From: Variovorax sp. J22P240
GTDB lineage: Bacteria > Pseudomonadota > Gammaproteobacteria > Burkholderiales > Burkholderiaceae_C
DNA: 64,000 nucleotides
Direction of reading: 5' to 3'
NCBI RefSeq assembly: GCF_030316855.1
Contig: NZ_JASZYR010000001.1
Span: 806,001 to 870,000, forward strand
Below, piece by piece: positions 46,963-57,595 of this stretch. The translations under genes were made by a program, and so were the position numbers. Positions within the stretch are counted from its first letter, which is position 1; the number at the start of each line of letters is the position of its first letter. The notes under the pieces are model-generated. The model saw only the letters and a program-made list of their open reading frames with translations. It was not told the DNA's origin and made no database searches.

Positions 46963-48501
46963 CTAACCTTGTGCCGCCACTCTCTCAGCTTGGCTCTGTA
47001 ACTTGTTGAGGGCACTCAAATAAGCCTTGGCTGATGCGACGACGATGTCGGGGTCTGCACCCACGCCGTTGACGACCCGCCCGGCGTTCTGTAACCGCAC
47101 AGTGACTTCTCCCTGGCTCTCGGTCGAACCGCTGATCGCATTGACCGAATAGAGCACCATCTCGGCGCCGCTCTTGACATGAGCCTCGATCGCCTTCAGT
47201 GAGGCGTCTACTGGCCCATTCCCATCCGACTCCCCGGTGACCTCCTTGCCATGCACTGTAAACACGACGCGGGCCTGAGGCCGCTCACCTGTTTCACTAT
47301 GTTGCGACAAGGATACAAATCCAAACTGCTCTCCAACGTGCGAGAGCTCCTCATCGCTGACCAAAGCGAGGATATCTTCGTCAAATATTTCACTTTTTCG
47401 ATCCGCGAGTTCCTTGAAGCGGGCGAACGCGGCGTTGATGTCGGCCTCGCTCTCCATCGTCACGCCCAAGTCCTGCAGGCGCTGCTTGAAGGCATTCCGG
47501 CCGCTGAGCTTCCCCAGCACGATCTTGTTGGCGGTCCAGCCGACGTCCTCGGCGCGCATGATTTCGTAAGTGTCCCGCGCCTTGAGCACTCCATCCTGGT
47601 GGATGCCCGATGCGTGCGCGAAGGCGTTGGCCCCGACCACGGCCTTGTTCGGCTGAACCACGAAGCCCGTGGTCTGGCTGACCATGCGGCTGGCGGCAAC
47701 GATGTGTCGGGTGTCGATGCCGAGTTCGAGGCCGAAGTAGTCCTTGCGGGTCTTCACGGCCATGACGATTTCCTCGAGCGAGCAATTGCCAGCGCGCTCG
47801 CCGAGACCATTGATGGTGCACTCGACCTGCCGCGCTCCGCCGATCTTTACGCCGGCCAGCGAGTTGGCCACCGCCATGCCGAGGTCGTTGTGGCAATGCA
47901 CGGACCAGACCGCCTTGTCGCTGTTCGGGATGCGCTCGCGCAGCGACTTGATGAAGTTGCCGTAGAGCTCGGGAATGGCGTAGCCGACGGTGTCCGGCAC
48001 GTTGATCGTGGTGGCACCCTCGTTGATGACTGCTTCGAGCACCCGGCACAGATAGTCGGGATCGCTGCGGTAGCCGTCCTCCGGGCTGAACTCGACGTCG
48101 GCGACCAGGTTGCGCGCAAAGCGCACGGCCAGCTTGGCCTGCTCGAACACCTCGTCGGGTGTCATCCGCAGCTTCTTTTCCATGTGCAGCGGGGACGTCG
48201 CGATGAAGGTGTGGATGCGCCCATTGGCCGCACCCTTGAGCGCCTCGGCAGCGCGCGAAATGTCTCTGTCGTTGGCACGTGACAGGCCGCAAATCGTCGC
48301 GTCCTTGATCGCCTTGGCGATGGCCGACACGGCGTCGAAGTCACCGTTCGAGCTTGCCGGGAAACCGGCTTCGATCACGTCCACCCGCAGGCGCTCCAAC
48401 TGGCGGGCGATGCGCAGCTTCTCGTCCTTGGTCATGGAGGCGCCAGGCGACTGTTCGCCGTCGCGCAAGGTCGTGTCGAAAATGATCAGTTTGTCAGCCA
48501 T
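46963..48501 (-). CDS. leuA: 2-isopropylmalate synthase, short (type 1) form
   Basis: 512-aa enzyme that condenses acetyl-CoA with 2-oxoisovalerate in leucine synthesis. The HMGL-like TIM barrel starts [20 protein letters not shown], with metal site His residues in [18 protein letters not shown] (about 201), and the C-terminal regulatory domain (about 390-512) senses leucine. The ATG at 48501 follows AAGGAG. It lies 60 bases after a second leuA-type gene, with a perfect hairpin (48524-48545) between. This form is the typical proteobacterial enzyme; the neighbour is the long Actinobacteria-like type, so the two are not recent duplicates. Homocitrate or citramalate synthase are less likely from the conserved motifs. 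Confidence 0.95.
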   Translation of the reverse strand: MADKLIIFDTTLRDGEQSPGASMTKDEKLRIARQLERLRVDVIEAGFPASSNGDFDAVSAIAKAIKDATICGLSRANDRDISRAAEALKGAANGRIHTFIATSPLHMEKKLRMTPDEVFEQAKLAVRFARNLVADVEFSPEDGYRSDPDYLCRVLEAVINEGATTINVPDTVGYAIPELYGNFIKSLRERIPNSDKAVWSVHCHNDLGMAVANSLAGVKIGGARQVECTINGLGERAGNCSLEEIVMAVKTRKDYFGLELGIDTRHIVAASRMVSQTTGFVVQPNKAVVGANAFAHASGIHQDGVLKARDTYEIMRAEDVGWTANKIVLGKLSGRNAFKQRLQDLGVTMESEADINAAFARFKELADRKSEIFDEDILALVSDEELSHVGEQFGFVSLSQHSETGERPQARVVFTVHGKEVTGESDGNGPVDASLKAIEAHVKSGAEMVLYSVNAISGSTESQGEVTVRLQNAGRVVNGVGADPDIVVASAKAYLSALNKLQSQAERVAAQG

Positions 48502-48523
48502 CGTGGATCTCCTTGGATTCTGT

Positions 48524-48545
48524 TTGCCCCGCTCATGCGGGGCAA
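48524..48545. other. perfect hairpin between the two leuA genes
   Basis: TTGCCCCGC (48524-48532), loop TCAT, GCGGGGCAA (48537-48545): a 9-base perfect stem. On the minus strand no T-run follows, so it is not a standard terminator. It may pause polymerase, protect the end of the long-leuA message or tune expression of the short leuA. Confidence 0.6.
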
Positions 48546-48561
48546 TGCGGACGTCAGCGCG

Positions 48562-50265
48562 TCACGCCGGTTCAGCCACTGATTGTGCGCTGCGCGCGCC
48601 TTGCGCCCGTGCCCGAGTCAGCCCGGAAACAATGGCCTTGAGCGACGCCGAAATGATGTTCGCATCCATGCCGACGCCGAACAAGGTAGTCGCGTCGTCG
48701 ACGCGCAGCTCGAGGTATGCAACAGCTTGCGCATCCGCACCGGCACCGATCGCGTGCTGGTGGTAGTCGATCACGCGGATCGAATGCCCCGTCGCACCGG
48801 CCAACGCGTGAATGAAGGCGTCGATCGGCCCGTTGCCCCGGCCTTCGATGGCGCGAATTTCACCCTCCCAAGGCAGGTCGGCACGCAGCACCACCGAGGC
48901 GTCAGCGCCCTCCCCCTGCTCTTCCAGCACACGGTGCTGCGGACCGGTTTGATCGTGAACGCGGTACTCGCGCTCGAACAGCGCCCACAGGTCGGCCGCG
49001 GTGAGTTCCTTGCCCGCGACGTCCATGACGCGCTGCACGGTCTGGCTGAACTCCATCTGCAGGCGGCGCGGCAATTCGAGCCCGTATTCGCTCTCGAGCA
49101 GATACGCAATGCCGCCCTTGCCGGACTGGCTGTTGACACGGATCACGGCCTCGTAGCTGCGGCCGACGTCCTTCGGATCGATCGGCAAGTACGGCATGTC
49201 CCAGACGTCGCCTTCCTTGCGGGCGCCGAAGGCTTTCTTGATTGCGTCCTGGTGCGATCCGGAGAACGACGTGTAGACCAAGTCGCCGACGTACGGATGG
49301 CGCGGGTGCACCGGCAACTGGTTGCAATGCTCCACCGTGGCGCGGATCTCGTCGATGTTCGAGAAGTCGAGGTCCGGCGATACGCCCTGGGTGTACAGAT
49401 TGAGAGCGACGTTCACGAGGTCGAGGTTGCCGGTACGTTCACCGTTTCCGAACAGGCAGCCTTCGATGCGATCGGCGCCCGCCATCAATGCGAATTCGCC
49501 TGCCGCAGTGCCTGTGCCGCGATCGTTGTGGGGATGCACGGACAAGACGATCGCATCGCGGCGCGCCAGGTTGCGATGCATCCACTCGATCATGTCGGCA
49601 AAGATGTTGGGCGTCGAATGCTCAACGGTCGAAGGCAGGTTGACGATGCACTTGTTCTCCGGCGTCGGAGCCCAAACCTCCGTCACGGCATCCACCACCC
49701 GTTTCGAGAACGCGAGATCGGTGCCCGAGAACATCTCCGGCGAGTACTGGAAGATCCAACGCGTGTTCGACTGCTTCGCGGCGAGTTCGTTGAACATGCG
49801 TGCGTGTGTGGTCGCAAGGTCGACAATCTGGTCCTCGTCCATGCCGAGCACCACGCGCCGCATGATGGGTGCCACAGCGTTGTACAGATGCACGATGGCG
49901 CGCGGAGCGCCTTGCAGGGACTCGAAGGTACGTTCAATCAGGTGGTCGCGTGCCTGGGTGAGCACCTGGATCGTCACGTCATCCGGGATGCGGTCTTCCT
50001 CGATCAGCTTGCGCACGAAGTCGAACTCGACCTGCGAGGCGGAAGGAAAGCCCACCTCGATTTCCTTGAAGCCGATCGCCACGAGCGTTTCGAACATCCG
50101 CATCTTGCGGGCGATGTCCATCGGCTCGACCAGTGCCTGGTTACCGTCGCGCAGGTCGGTCGACAGCCAGATCGGAGCCTGGGTCAGCACGGCATCGGGC
50201 CAGGTTCGGTCCTTGAGGCCGATCGGTGCGAAGGGACGGTACTTGAGGTTGGGTTGCTTCAACAT
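48562..50265 (-). CDS. leuA: 2-isopropylmalate synthase, long (type 2) form
   Basis: 567-aa enzyme for the same first step of leucine synthesis, of the LeuA2 subclass. Marks: [20 protein letters not shown] (about 33), [20 protein letters not shown] (about 240), [18 protein letters not shown], and a C-terminal LeuA dimer domain (about 430-567). It is preceded by a Leu-rich leader peptide and a terminator hairpin at 50301-50416 and so is the likely attenuated gene. It follows pssA on the same strand, with 180 bases between. Presence of both IPMS types in one cluster is unusual. Product inhibition and metal use cannot be read from sequence. Confidence 0.95.
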   Translation of the reverse strand: MLKQPNLKYRPFAPIGLKDRTWPDAVLTQAPIWLSTDLRDGNQALVEPMDIARKMRMFETLVAIGFKEIEVGFPSASQVEFDFVRKLIEEDRIPDDVTIQVLTQARDHLIERTFESLQGAPRAIVHLYNAVAPIMRRVVLGMDEDQIVDLATTHARMFNELAAKQSNTRWIFQYSPEMFSGTDLAFSKRVVDAVTEVWAPTPENKCIVNLPSTVEHSTPNIFADMIEWMHRNLARRDAIVLSVHPHNDRGTGTAAGEFALMAGADRIEGCLFGNGERTGNLDLVNVALNLYTQGVSPDLDFSNIDEIRATVEHCNQLPVHPRHPYVGDLVYTSFSGSHQDAIKKAFGARKEGDVWDMPYLPIDPKDVGRSYEAVIRVNSQSGKGGIAYLLESEYGLELPRRLQMEFSQTVQRVMDVAGKELTAADLWALFEREYRVHDQTGPQHRVLEEQGEGADASVVLRADLPWEGEIRAIEGRGNGPIDAFIHALAGATGHSIRVIDYHQHAIGAGADAQAVAYLELRVDDATTLFGVGMDANIISASLKAIVSGLTRARAQGARSAQSVAEPA

Positions 50266-50300
50266 CTGATTTTTCTCGCTGTGGTTGGATCAACCAGCAA

Positions 50301-50340
50301 CCCCAAAACAAAACGGCCCGTTGCTGGTGCGAACGGGCCG
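50301..50340 (-). terminator. candidate attenuator terminator ahead of long leuA
   Basis: On the minus strand CGGCCCGTT (50332-50340), loop of 9, AACGGGCCG (50314-50322), then TTTTGTTTT: a 9-base perfect stem and U-rich tail, 35 bases before the leuA ATG at 50265. It follows the leader-peptide frame by 22 bases. The upstream ACGGGC at 50374-50379 can pair with GCCCGT of the first arm, which would break this stem. Confidence 0.75.
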
Positions 50341-50362
50341 TGGTGAAGGATTTGCGCGCGCG

Positions 50363-50416
50363 CTACCGACTCCGCCCGTAGGGGATCAGTAGTAGGGCCA
50401 GCGAAATCTTGTTCAT
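50363..50416 (-). CDS. leu leader peptide (17 aa), candidate attenuator control frame
   Basis: Short frame MNKISLALLLIPYGRSR, too short for the usual gene finders. Four of its 17 codons are Leu (positions 6, 8, 9, 10), two of them the rare CTA. It lies between pssA and the long leuA, just upstream of a terminator hairpin. A stalled ribosome at the Leu codons would free ACGGGC (50374-50379) to pair with GCCCGT of the terminator arm, letting transcription into leuA continue when leucyl-tRNA is scarce. No strong ribosome site is visible. Confidence 0.7.
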   Translation of the reverse strand: MNKISLALLLIPYGRSR

Positions 50417-50445
50417 GGAAGGGCTGAAATGTATCACAGCCTAGT

Positions 50446-51270
50446 TCAGTTGTGCAGGCCGCGTTCGTCCGGTTCGTCGGTCGAGATGCTGATGACGCTC
50501 ACCTGCTGCCCCTTGGCTTTGCGCCAGGCGTAGACCACATAGCCGCTGAGCCCGTAGGCCACGAACATGCCGAACAGCACCGTCGGCGGGTGGATGTTGA
50601 CCACCGCAATGCCGAGCGCGATCAACACAATCGCCGCGAAGGGCACGCTGCGCTTCATCTGTATGTCCTTGAAGCTGTAGAACGGTGCATTAGTCACCAT
50701 CGATAGGCCCGCATACAGCGTGAAGCCGAAGGTGATCCAGGTGATCTGCTGCCACGAGAGATACAGCACTTCGCCGCCGCGCCGACCCCACTCGGTCATG
50801 AGCCAGATAAAGCCTGCGACGAGCGCTGCCGCGGCCGGCGACGGCAAGCCCTGGAACCAGCGCTTGTCGACCACACCCGTGTTGACGTTGAAGCGTGCAA
50901 GGCGCAAGGCGGCGCAAGCGCAGTAGACGAAAGCTGCGATCCAGCCCCAGCGCCCCAGTCCCTTCAGGGACCATTCGTAGGCAATGAGTGCAGGCGCGGC
51001 ACCGAACGACACCATGTCCGACAACGAGTCCATCTGCTCGCCGAAGGCACTCTGCGTGTTCGTCATGCGCGCAACGCGACCGTCGAGGCTGTCGAGGATC
51101 ATCGCTGCAAACACGCCGAGGGCGGCGAGGTCGAAGCGCGCGTTCATCGCCATCACGATCGCGTAGAAGCCACCGAACAACGCCGCGAGCGTGAACAGGT
51201 TCGGCAGAATGTAAATGCCCTTGCGGCGCTTGCGGGGCGCGACGTCGTCGGGCACGGTGTCGTCATGCAT
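50446..51270 (-). CDS. pssA: CDP-diacylglycerol--serine O-phosphatidyltransferase
   Basis: 274-aa inner-membrane enzyme that makes phosphatidylserine, precursor of phosphatidylethanolamine. The CDP-alcohol phosphotransferase motif is complete in LDSLDGRVARMTNTQSAFGE followed by MDSLSD (about 60-84), with the DG..AR..G...D...D residues. About seven membrane segments follow. It sits between ilvC and leuA on the same strand; an ilvC terminator (51381-51412) separates it, so it may have its own promoter. This ilvC-pssA-leuA order is familiar in Burkholderiales. No decarboxylase gene (psd) is in the window. Confidence 0.95.
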   Translation of the reverse strand: MHDDTVPDDVAPRKRRKGIYILPNLFTLAALFGGFYAIVMAMNARFDLAALGVFAAMILDSLDGRVARMTNTQSAFGEQMDSLSDMVSFGAAPALIAYEWSLKGLGRWGWIAAFVYCACAALRLARFNVNTGVVDKRWFQGLPSPAAAALVAGFIWLMTEWGRRGGEVLYLSWQQITWITFGFTLYAGLSMVTNAPFYSFKDIQMKRSVPFAAIVLIALGIAVVNIHPPTVLFGMFVAYGLSGYVVYAWRKAKGQQVSVISISTDEPDERGLHN

Positions 51271-51380
51271 GCGATCGACCTCCGGCGCCCGTCTTCGCGG
51301 CGCATTGGGCTGTCTGATTCATGGCAAATGAGGGTATCGAACGCATCGGTCGCAGTGTAGTTCAGGCGCTCTCGCGCCCA

Positions 51381-51412
51381 GAAAGAAAAGGGCCACCGCA
51401 ACGGGTGGCCCT
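51381..51412 (-). terminator. Rho-independent terminator after ilvC
   Basis: On the minus strand AGGGCCACC (51404-51412), loop CGTTGC, GGTGGCCCT (51389-51397), then TTTCTTTC. The 9-base stem starts 22 bases below the ilvC stop. It should end or reduce transcription into pssA. Confidence 0.8.
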
Positions 51413-51433
51413 TGTCATGGCGGACAAGTCCGA

Positions 51434-52982
<1,549 letters not shown>

Positions 52983-53112
52983 GGCAAGCATGACTCCTCT
53001 TTTCGCCGCCCTCCCCCGCGCACGGTAATGCGCGGGCTTGGCGGGCAATAGATTCGTCAGAAGTAGGTTGAACAAGGCGCCGGTCCGCTGAACGGTCCGG
53101 CTATTCGTCTGA

Positions 53113-54888
53113 TCAAAGGTCCTCGGAACCAAGCAGCATTTCGGTGATGCCCATGCCGGCCTTGACCATCGGGAACACGTTTTCGGTAGGGTCGGTACGG
53201 AAATCCATGAACACCGTGCGGTCCTTGAGCTTGCGCGCCTCGCGCAGCGCCGGCTCCACGTCCTGCGGGCGCTCGATCAGCATGCCGACATGGCCATAGG
53301 CCTCGGCGAGCTTCACGAAGTTGGGCAGCGCGTCCATGTAGCTGTGGCTGTAGCGGCCCGAATACTCGATCTCCTGCCACTGCCGGACCATGCCGAGATA
53401 GCGGTTGTTCAGCGAGCAGATCTTGATCGGCGTGTTGTACTGCAGGCAGGTCGACAACTCCTGGATGCACATTTGCACAGAACCTTCACCCGTGATGCAG
53501 AACACCTCCGACTCGGGCTTCGCGAGCTTGATACCCATCGCATAGGGGATGCCGACGCCCATGGTGCCCAGGCCGCCCGAATTGATCCAGCGACGCGGCT
53601 CGTCGAAGCGGTAGTACTGCGCGGCCCACATCTGGTGTTGGCCGACGTCCGACGTGATGTAGGTATCGGTGTCCTTGGTCATGTTCCAGAGGGTTTCGAC
53701 CACGTACTGCGGCTTGATCACGTCCTTGTTGCCGCGGTCGTACTTGAGGCAATCCTTGCTGCGCCAGCCTTCAATGGTGTCCCACCAACTGGAAAGCGCG
53801 CCCGCGTCGGGACGCGTGGTGCTTTCCCTGATCATCGAGATCAGTTCGGTCAGCACGTCCTTCACGTCGCCCACGATCGGGATGTCGACCTTCACACGCT
53901 TGGAGATGCTGGACGGGTCGATGTCGACGTGAATGATCTTGCGTTCGTTCTGCGCGAAGTGCTTGGGATTGCCGATCACGCGGTCATCGAATCGCGCGCC
54001 CACCGCCAACAGCACGTCGCAGTTCTGCATGGCGTTGTTGGCCTCGATGGTGCCGTGCATGCCGAGCATGCCGAGGAACTTGCGGTCGCTCGCCGGGTAG
54101 GCGCCCAACCCCATCAGAGTGTTGGTGACCGGGTAGCCCAACATGTCGACCAAGGTGCGCAGCTCATTCGTGGCGTTGCCGAGCAGCACGCCGCCGCCGG
54201 TATAGATGTAGGGACGCTTGGCTGTCAGCAGGAGCTGAAGCGCCTTGCGGATCTGACCCCCGTGTCCCTTGCGCACCGGGTTGTACGAGCGCATCTCGAC
54301 TTTCTCGGGATAACCGCTGTACGTGACCTTCTTGAACGAGACGTCTTTCGGCACATCCACGACCACCGGGCCCGGACGGCCGCTGCGTGCGATGTGGAAG
54401 GCCTTCTTCATCGTCATGGCCAGATCCTTCGGATCCTTGACGAGGAAGTTGTGCTTGACGATCGGACGCGTGATGCCGACCGTGTCGCATTCCTGGAAGG
54501 CGTCGAGCCCGATCGCCGCCGTCGGCACCTGACCCGAGATGATCACCATCGGGATGCTGTCCATGTACGCGGTCGCGATGCCGGTCACCGCATTGGTCAG
54601 GCCGGGGCCGGAAGTGACCAGCGCCACGCCAACCTCGCCGGTGGCGCGCGCATAGCCGTCGGCAGCATGCACGGCGGCTTGCTCGTGACGTACCAGCACG
54701 TGCTGGATGGTGTCCTGCTTGTAGAACGCGTCGTAGATGTAGAGAACCGCGCCGCCCGGGTAGCCCCAGACGTACTGGACGCCTTCGGCCTGCAGTGCCT
54801 TGACCAGCACTTCGGCACCCATGAGTTCTTGCGTTTGACTGCCAGTGACGGCTGCTGCGGAAGCGAGTTCCGCCTTTGAGATTTCCAT
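53113..54888 (-). CDS. ilvB: acetolactate synthase large (catalytic) subunit
   Basis: 591-aa thiamine-diphosphate enzyme that condenses two pyruvates (or pyruvate plus 2-oxobutyrate), the first common step of branched-chain amino acid synthesis. Marks: GYPGGAVLYIYDAFYK with RHEQAAVHAADGYARATGEV near residue 58 (Glu for ThDP), GPGLTNAVTG, the FAD-type middle domain, and ITGEGSVQMCIQELSTCLQY with LNNRYLGMV (ThDP/Mg) near 475. The ATG at 54888 is chosen; an in-frame ATG at 54996 would add a 36-residue tail unlike the family. A promoter lies 150-180 bases upstream. ilvB, ilvH and ilvC form one operon. Confidence 0.96.
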   Translation of the reverse strand: MEISKAELASAAAVTGSQTQELMGAEVLVKALQAEGVQYVWGYPGGAVLYIYDAFYKQDTIQHVLVRHEQAAVHAADGYARATGEVGVALVTSGPGLTNAVTGIATAYMDSIPMVIISGQVPTAAIGLDAFQECDTVGITRPIVKHNFLVKDPKDLAMTMKKAFHIARSGRPGPVVVDVPKDVSFKKVTYSGYPEKVEMRSYNPVRKGHGGQIRKALQLLLTAKRPYIYTGGGVLLGNATNELRTLVDMLGYPVTNTLMGLGAYPASDRKFLGMLGMHGTIEANNAMQNCDVLLAVGARFDDRVIGNPKHFAQNERKIIHVDIDPSSISKRVKVDIPIVGDVKDVLTELISMIRESTTRPDAGALSSWWDTIEGWRSKDCLKYDRGNKDVIKPQYVVETLWNMTKDTDTYITSDVGQHQMWAAQYYRFDEPRRWINSGGLGTMGVGIPYAMGIKLAKPESEVFCITGEGSVQMCIQELSTCLQYNTPIKICSLNNRYLGMVRQWQEIEYSGRYSHSYMDALPNFVKLAEAYGHVGMLIERPQDVEPALREARKLKDRTVFMDFRTDPTENVFPMVKAGMGITEMLLGSEDL

Positions 54889-55039
54889 GATCAACCTTTT
54901 GCGATTTTCGGGAACGAAAAACCTTGGGTGCCCCTTCGCCAGCTCTTTTGAAGCCGCGTCAGGACTTGAGGCCACAACCATGGGCGGATTTGTCATACCA
55001 CCGGACCGTGACCCGTTTGCCTTTTGACTTGCAAGGCGG

Positions 55040-55067
55040 ATTATGACACTGGATCGAGGTTCGCCAA
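55040..55067 (-). promoter_or_regulatory. candidate sigma-70 promoter for ilvBHC
   Basis: Minus strand TTGGCG (55062-55067), 16-base spacer, CATAAT (55040-55045), a good sigma-70 match. It gives a leader of about 145 bases before the ilvB ATG. The same bases overlap the start region of the divergent sigma-factor gene, so the two directions may interfere. No branched-chain leader peptide or terminator was found in this leader. Confidence 0.55.
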
Positions 55068-55085
55068 CCCGCCAAGGGCCGATGC

Positions 55086-55742
55086 ATGCACAAAGGCATA
55101 ATCCGCGGCGGCGAAAACTCCAACGTCCCTGAGAGACATATCCCCCACGCGGCGCCTCCCCGGCGCCAGACTCGCTTGGCCACTGAACAAGAACTTTCCG
55201 ACTTCCTGAAGAGCGTTGAACGGCGTGCTTTCAAGCGCTCCGTCTACCACGTGCGGGACGAAGAGGCGGCGCTCGACATCGTGCAGGACAGCATGATGAA
55301 ACTCGCCGAGCACTATGGCGACAAGCCGGCCAGCGAATTGCCGCTCCTGTTCCAGCGGATTCTCTCGAATTCGACCCTCGATTGGTTCCGCCGCCAAAAA
55401 ACTCGCAGGGCTCTCTTCTCGAACCTGAGCGACTTCGAGGCAGTGGACGATGACGGTGATTTCGACCTGCTCGAACACGTCCAGCTCCCCATGGACACGC
55501 GCGAAACCGAAAGCGCCGAGGACACCACGCGGCGCGCCCAAGTGTTCCACGAGATCGAGGAACAAATCGCCGCCTTGCCGGGTCGTCAACGCGAGGCCTT
55601 TCTGATGCGTTACTGGGAAGAAATGGACGTCGCCGAAACGGCCGCCGCAATGGGTTGCTCCGAGGGGAGCGTCAAGACCCATTGCTCGCGCGCCGTTCAT
55701 GCCTTGAGCAAAGCGCTCAAGGCCAAGGGAATTTCGCTATGA
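55086..55742 (+). CDS. ECF-like RNA polymerase sigma factor
   Basis: 218-aa (from the first ATG) sigma-70 family factor. Region 2 is at about 45-105 (EAALDIVQDSMMKLAEHYGD, STLDWFRRQKTR) and region 4 at about 155-210 (LPGRQREAFLMRYWEEMDVA, CSEGSVKTHCSRAVHALSK). A TTG at 55176 gives MATEQELSDFLKS, the usual start of such proteins; I think the real start may be there and the first 30 residues untranslated. It is the first gene of an operon overlapping DUF3619 by 4 bases. Regions 1 and 3 are absent, as in ECF factors. No anti-sigma of known type is adjacent; the DUF3619 protein occupies that position. Confidence 0.92.
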   Translation: MHKGIIRGGENSNVPERHIPHAAPPRRQTRLATEQELSDFLKSVERRAFKRSVYHVRDEEAALDIVQDSMMKLAEHYGDKPASELPLLFQRILSNSTLDWFRRQKTRRALFSNLSDFEAVDDDGDFDLLEHVQLPMDTRETESAEDTTRRAQVFHEIEEQIAALPGRQREAFLMRYWEEMDVAETAAAMGCSEGSVKTHCSRAVHALSKALKAKGISL

Positions 55743-56170
55743 ATAGAACGCTTTCTGCCCCCTCCGATGCGCTCGAAGAGCAATTCGGCCGCCGTGTCGC
55801 CAGCCGCCTCTCAGCCGGCAACCTCGAGTTGTCGCACGAGGTCAGCGAGCGCCTGCGGGCTGCCCGGGTGCAGGCCGTGGCGCGTCGCAAGGCGGTTCCG
55901 CAGCTTCGCATTGCCCCCGCAGTGGTGTCGAACGGCCGCACGGCGACGCTGGGTGGTGCCGGCTGGTGGTGGACGCGCATCGGCTCGGTCGTCCCGCTGA
56001 TCGCCCTGGTGGCTGGGCTGATGGCCATCAGCGTGCTGCAGGAGGACAACCGCGCCAACGAGCTCGCCGAGGTCGACTCCGCGCTGCTGACAGACGATCT
56101 GCCGCCCGCGGCCTATACCGACCCGGGCTTTGCCCAGTTCCTGAAGACGGAAGCCACGTCCGAACGTTGA
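55739..56170 (+). CDS. DUF3619 membrane protein, candidate sigma partner
   Basis: 143-aa protein with an N-terminal cytoplasmic part (1-75, helical and basic), one membrane segment (about 81-100, IGSVVPLIALVAGLMAISVL) and a short periplasmic tail ending in ALLTDDLPPAAYTDPGFAQF, the characteristic DUF3619 motif. Its ATG overlaps the sigma factor stop by 4 bases. The topology (soluble N-terminus, one helix, encoded directly after a sigma factor) resembles anti-sigma factors, but the family has no proven function. The order sigma, DUF3619, DUF3106, RDD recurs in Burkholderiales. Confidence 0.85.
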   Translation: MNRTLSAPSDALEEQFGRRVASRLSAGNLELSHEVSERLRAARVQAVARRKAVPQLRIAPAVVSNGRTATLGGAGWWWTRIGSVVPLIALVAGLMAISVLQEDNRANELAEVDSALLTDDLPPAAYTDPGFAQFLKTEATSER

Positions 56171-56184
56171 TCGTCCGCTACCGA

Positions 56185-57009
56185 ATGTCGCCACATCCCC
56201 TTCCTCGCGCCGAAGCGCTCGGCTTGGCTCGGTCGCGTCCCTGGACCACCGGCGCGTGGCTGGTCGCGGGCTTGCTGCTTGCGGATGCGGGTTTCCTTGC
56301 GGCGTCCGCGAGGGCGCAATCGGCCAAGCCCGGAACCTCCGTCGCGCAGGCGACGCAGGCGCCGGCCAAGCAGACAGTCGCCAAACCCCTGTGGCGCGAC
56401 CTGACTACTCGCCAGCAACGAGCGCTCGAACCCCTCGCCCCGGTTTGGGACGATCTGACAGAACCGCACAAACGCAAATGGCTGGTGATTTCGCGCGACT
56501 ACGCCAAGTTGCCAGAAGCGGACCAGGAGATCCTTCACAGCCGGATGACCGAGTGGGCGAGCCTGAGCAACCAGCAGCGCGCGCAGGCCCGGCTCAATTT
56601 CGCCGACGTCAAGCAGGTCCCGGTGGACGAGCGCAAGGCGAAGTGGGAGGCCTACCAAGCGCTGAGCGACGAAGAAAAGGGCAAGCTCGCAGCGCGCGCC
56701 ACGACCTCGACGACGCCGGGCGCAGCGCCCACCGTCCGTCCTGTGCCGGCCCAAAAGCTGGCACCAATTCCCGCCATCGGCCCAGAGGGCCAGCACACGC
56801 CGCGGATTCAACTGACTCCTCCGGCTGCGACAGCCCCTTTGGCATCCACGCGACCACTCGTTCCGTCGCCAGCGCCGGCTCCCGCTTTTCCGCCAGTCAG
56901 CGCGGAGGCGCAGGTGCCTTCACCGCCCGCCTCCACGCCGACCGCCGAAGTGCCGGCCCCGGTCGCTCCACCCGTGCGCGTGACCGAGCAGCCGTCTTCC
57001 GCGCCGTGA
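56185..57009 (+). CDS. DUF3106 domain-containing exported protein
   Basis: 274-aa protein. An N-terminal segment (LVAGLLLADAGFLAASARAQ, about 26-45) fits a signal peptide; the DUF3106 domain (about 68-165) repeats a W-x-L-x-x-x-Q/E-x-R pattern seen in PLWRDLTTRQQRALEPLAPV and PHKRKWLVISRDYAKLP. The C-terminal 100 residues are Pro/Ala-rich. Start choice: ATG at 56185, or a TTG at 56167 overlapping the DUF3619 stop. Function unknown; it lies third in the sigma-factor operon and is probably periplasmic. DUF3106 proteins resemble periplasmic repressor-like helical bundles only loosely. Confidence 0.85.
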   Translation: MSPHPLPRAEALGLARSRPWTTGAWLVAGLLLADAGFLAASARAQSAKPGTSVAQATQAPAKQTVAKPLWRDLTTRQQRALEPLAPVWDDLTEPHKRKWLVISRDYAKLPEADQEILHSRMTEWASLSNQQRAQARLNFADVKQVPVDERKAKWEAYQALSDEEKGKLAARATTSTTPGAAPTVRPVPAQKLAPIPAIGPEGQHTPRIQLTPPAATAPLASTRPLVPSPAPAPAFPPVSAEAQVPSPPASTPTAEVPAPVAPPVRVTEQPSSAP

Positions 57010-57028
57010 TCCTGGTTTCAAGGTGTCG

Positions 57029-57595
57029 ATGACCCCAAGTTCCTCCAGCAGGCCTGCCTCCGAGCGCCCGGCTTCCGACGACGTCTCCCTCTCCGCCCCT
57101 GCACAGCTCACTACGCCCGGCCTATGGCGACGAATGGCATGCTGGCTGTACGAGGGCATGCTGCTTTTCGCGGTAGTGTTCGTCGCTGGCTGGCTGTTCA
57201 GCACCCTCGGCCAGATGCGCGACGCGATGGATTCACGGCGGCACCTGCTGCAGGGCTTCCTGTTCGTCGTCTTCGGCGTGTACTTCGTGTGGTTCTGGTC
57301 CAAGGGACAGACGTTGGCCATGAAGACTTGGGGCATCCGGGTGGTCGACCACTTCGGCCGCCCGCTCACGCAAGGCCGAGCTCTGGTGCGCTATCTGCTG
57401 AGTTGGGTCTGGTTCCTGCCGCCACTCGCTGCCATTTCGCCGTTCAAGCTGTCAGGCGCAGAAGCCTTGTTACTGGTCGTCGGGTGGGTTGTGGTATGGG
57501 CCCTCCTCGCGCGGTTTCAGCCGGAACGCCAGTTCTGGCATGACGCCTGGGCGGGCACACGCCTGATCGCCTCCAAGCCGCTCAGCAGGCGATGA
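57029..57595 (+). CDS. RDD family membrane protein
   Basis: 188-aa inner-membrane protein with the RDD domain: RRMACWLYEGMLLFAVVFVA (about 33), GQTLAMKTWGIRVVDHFGR (about 93) and ERQFWHDAWAGTRLI near the C-terminus. About four hydrophobic segments. The ATG at 57029 is used, although a GTG 6 bases earlier is possible. Some RDD proteins move ions or solutes; no substrate is suggested. It overlaps dgkA by 4 bases (ATGA). Confidence 0.9.
   Translation: MTPSSSSRPASERPASDDVSLSAPAQLTTPGLWRRMACWLYEGMLLFAVVFVAGWLFSTLGQMRDAMDSRRHLLQGFLFVVFGVYFVWFWSKGQTLAMKTWGIRVVDHFGRPLTQGRALVRYLLSWVWFLPPLAAISPFKLSGAEALLLVVGWVVVWALLARFQPERQFWHDAWAGTRLIASKPLSRR

Noticed and set aside
48524..48545. Hairpin between the two leuA genes as a Rho-independent terminator
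   Set aside because: No T-run follows on either strand; listed only as a structural element.
54889..54996. Upstream in-frame ATG at 54996 as an N-terminal extension or leader peptide of ilvB
   Set aside because: The added residues (MTNPPMVVASSPDAASKEL) are not family-like and contain few Ile, Val or Leu codons; no terminator follows, so neither an extension nor an attenuator is supported.
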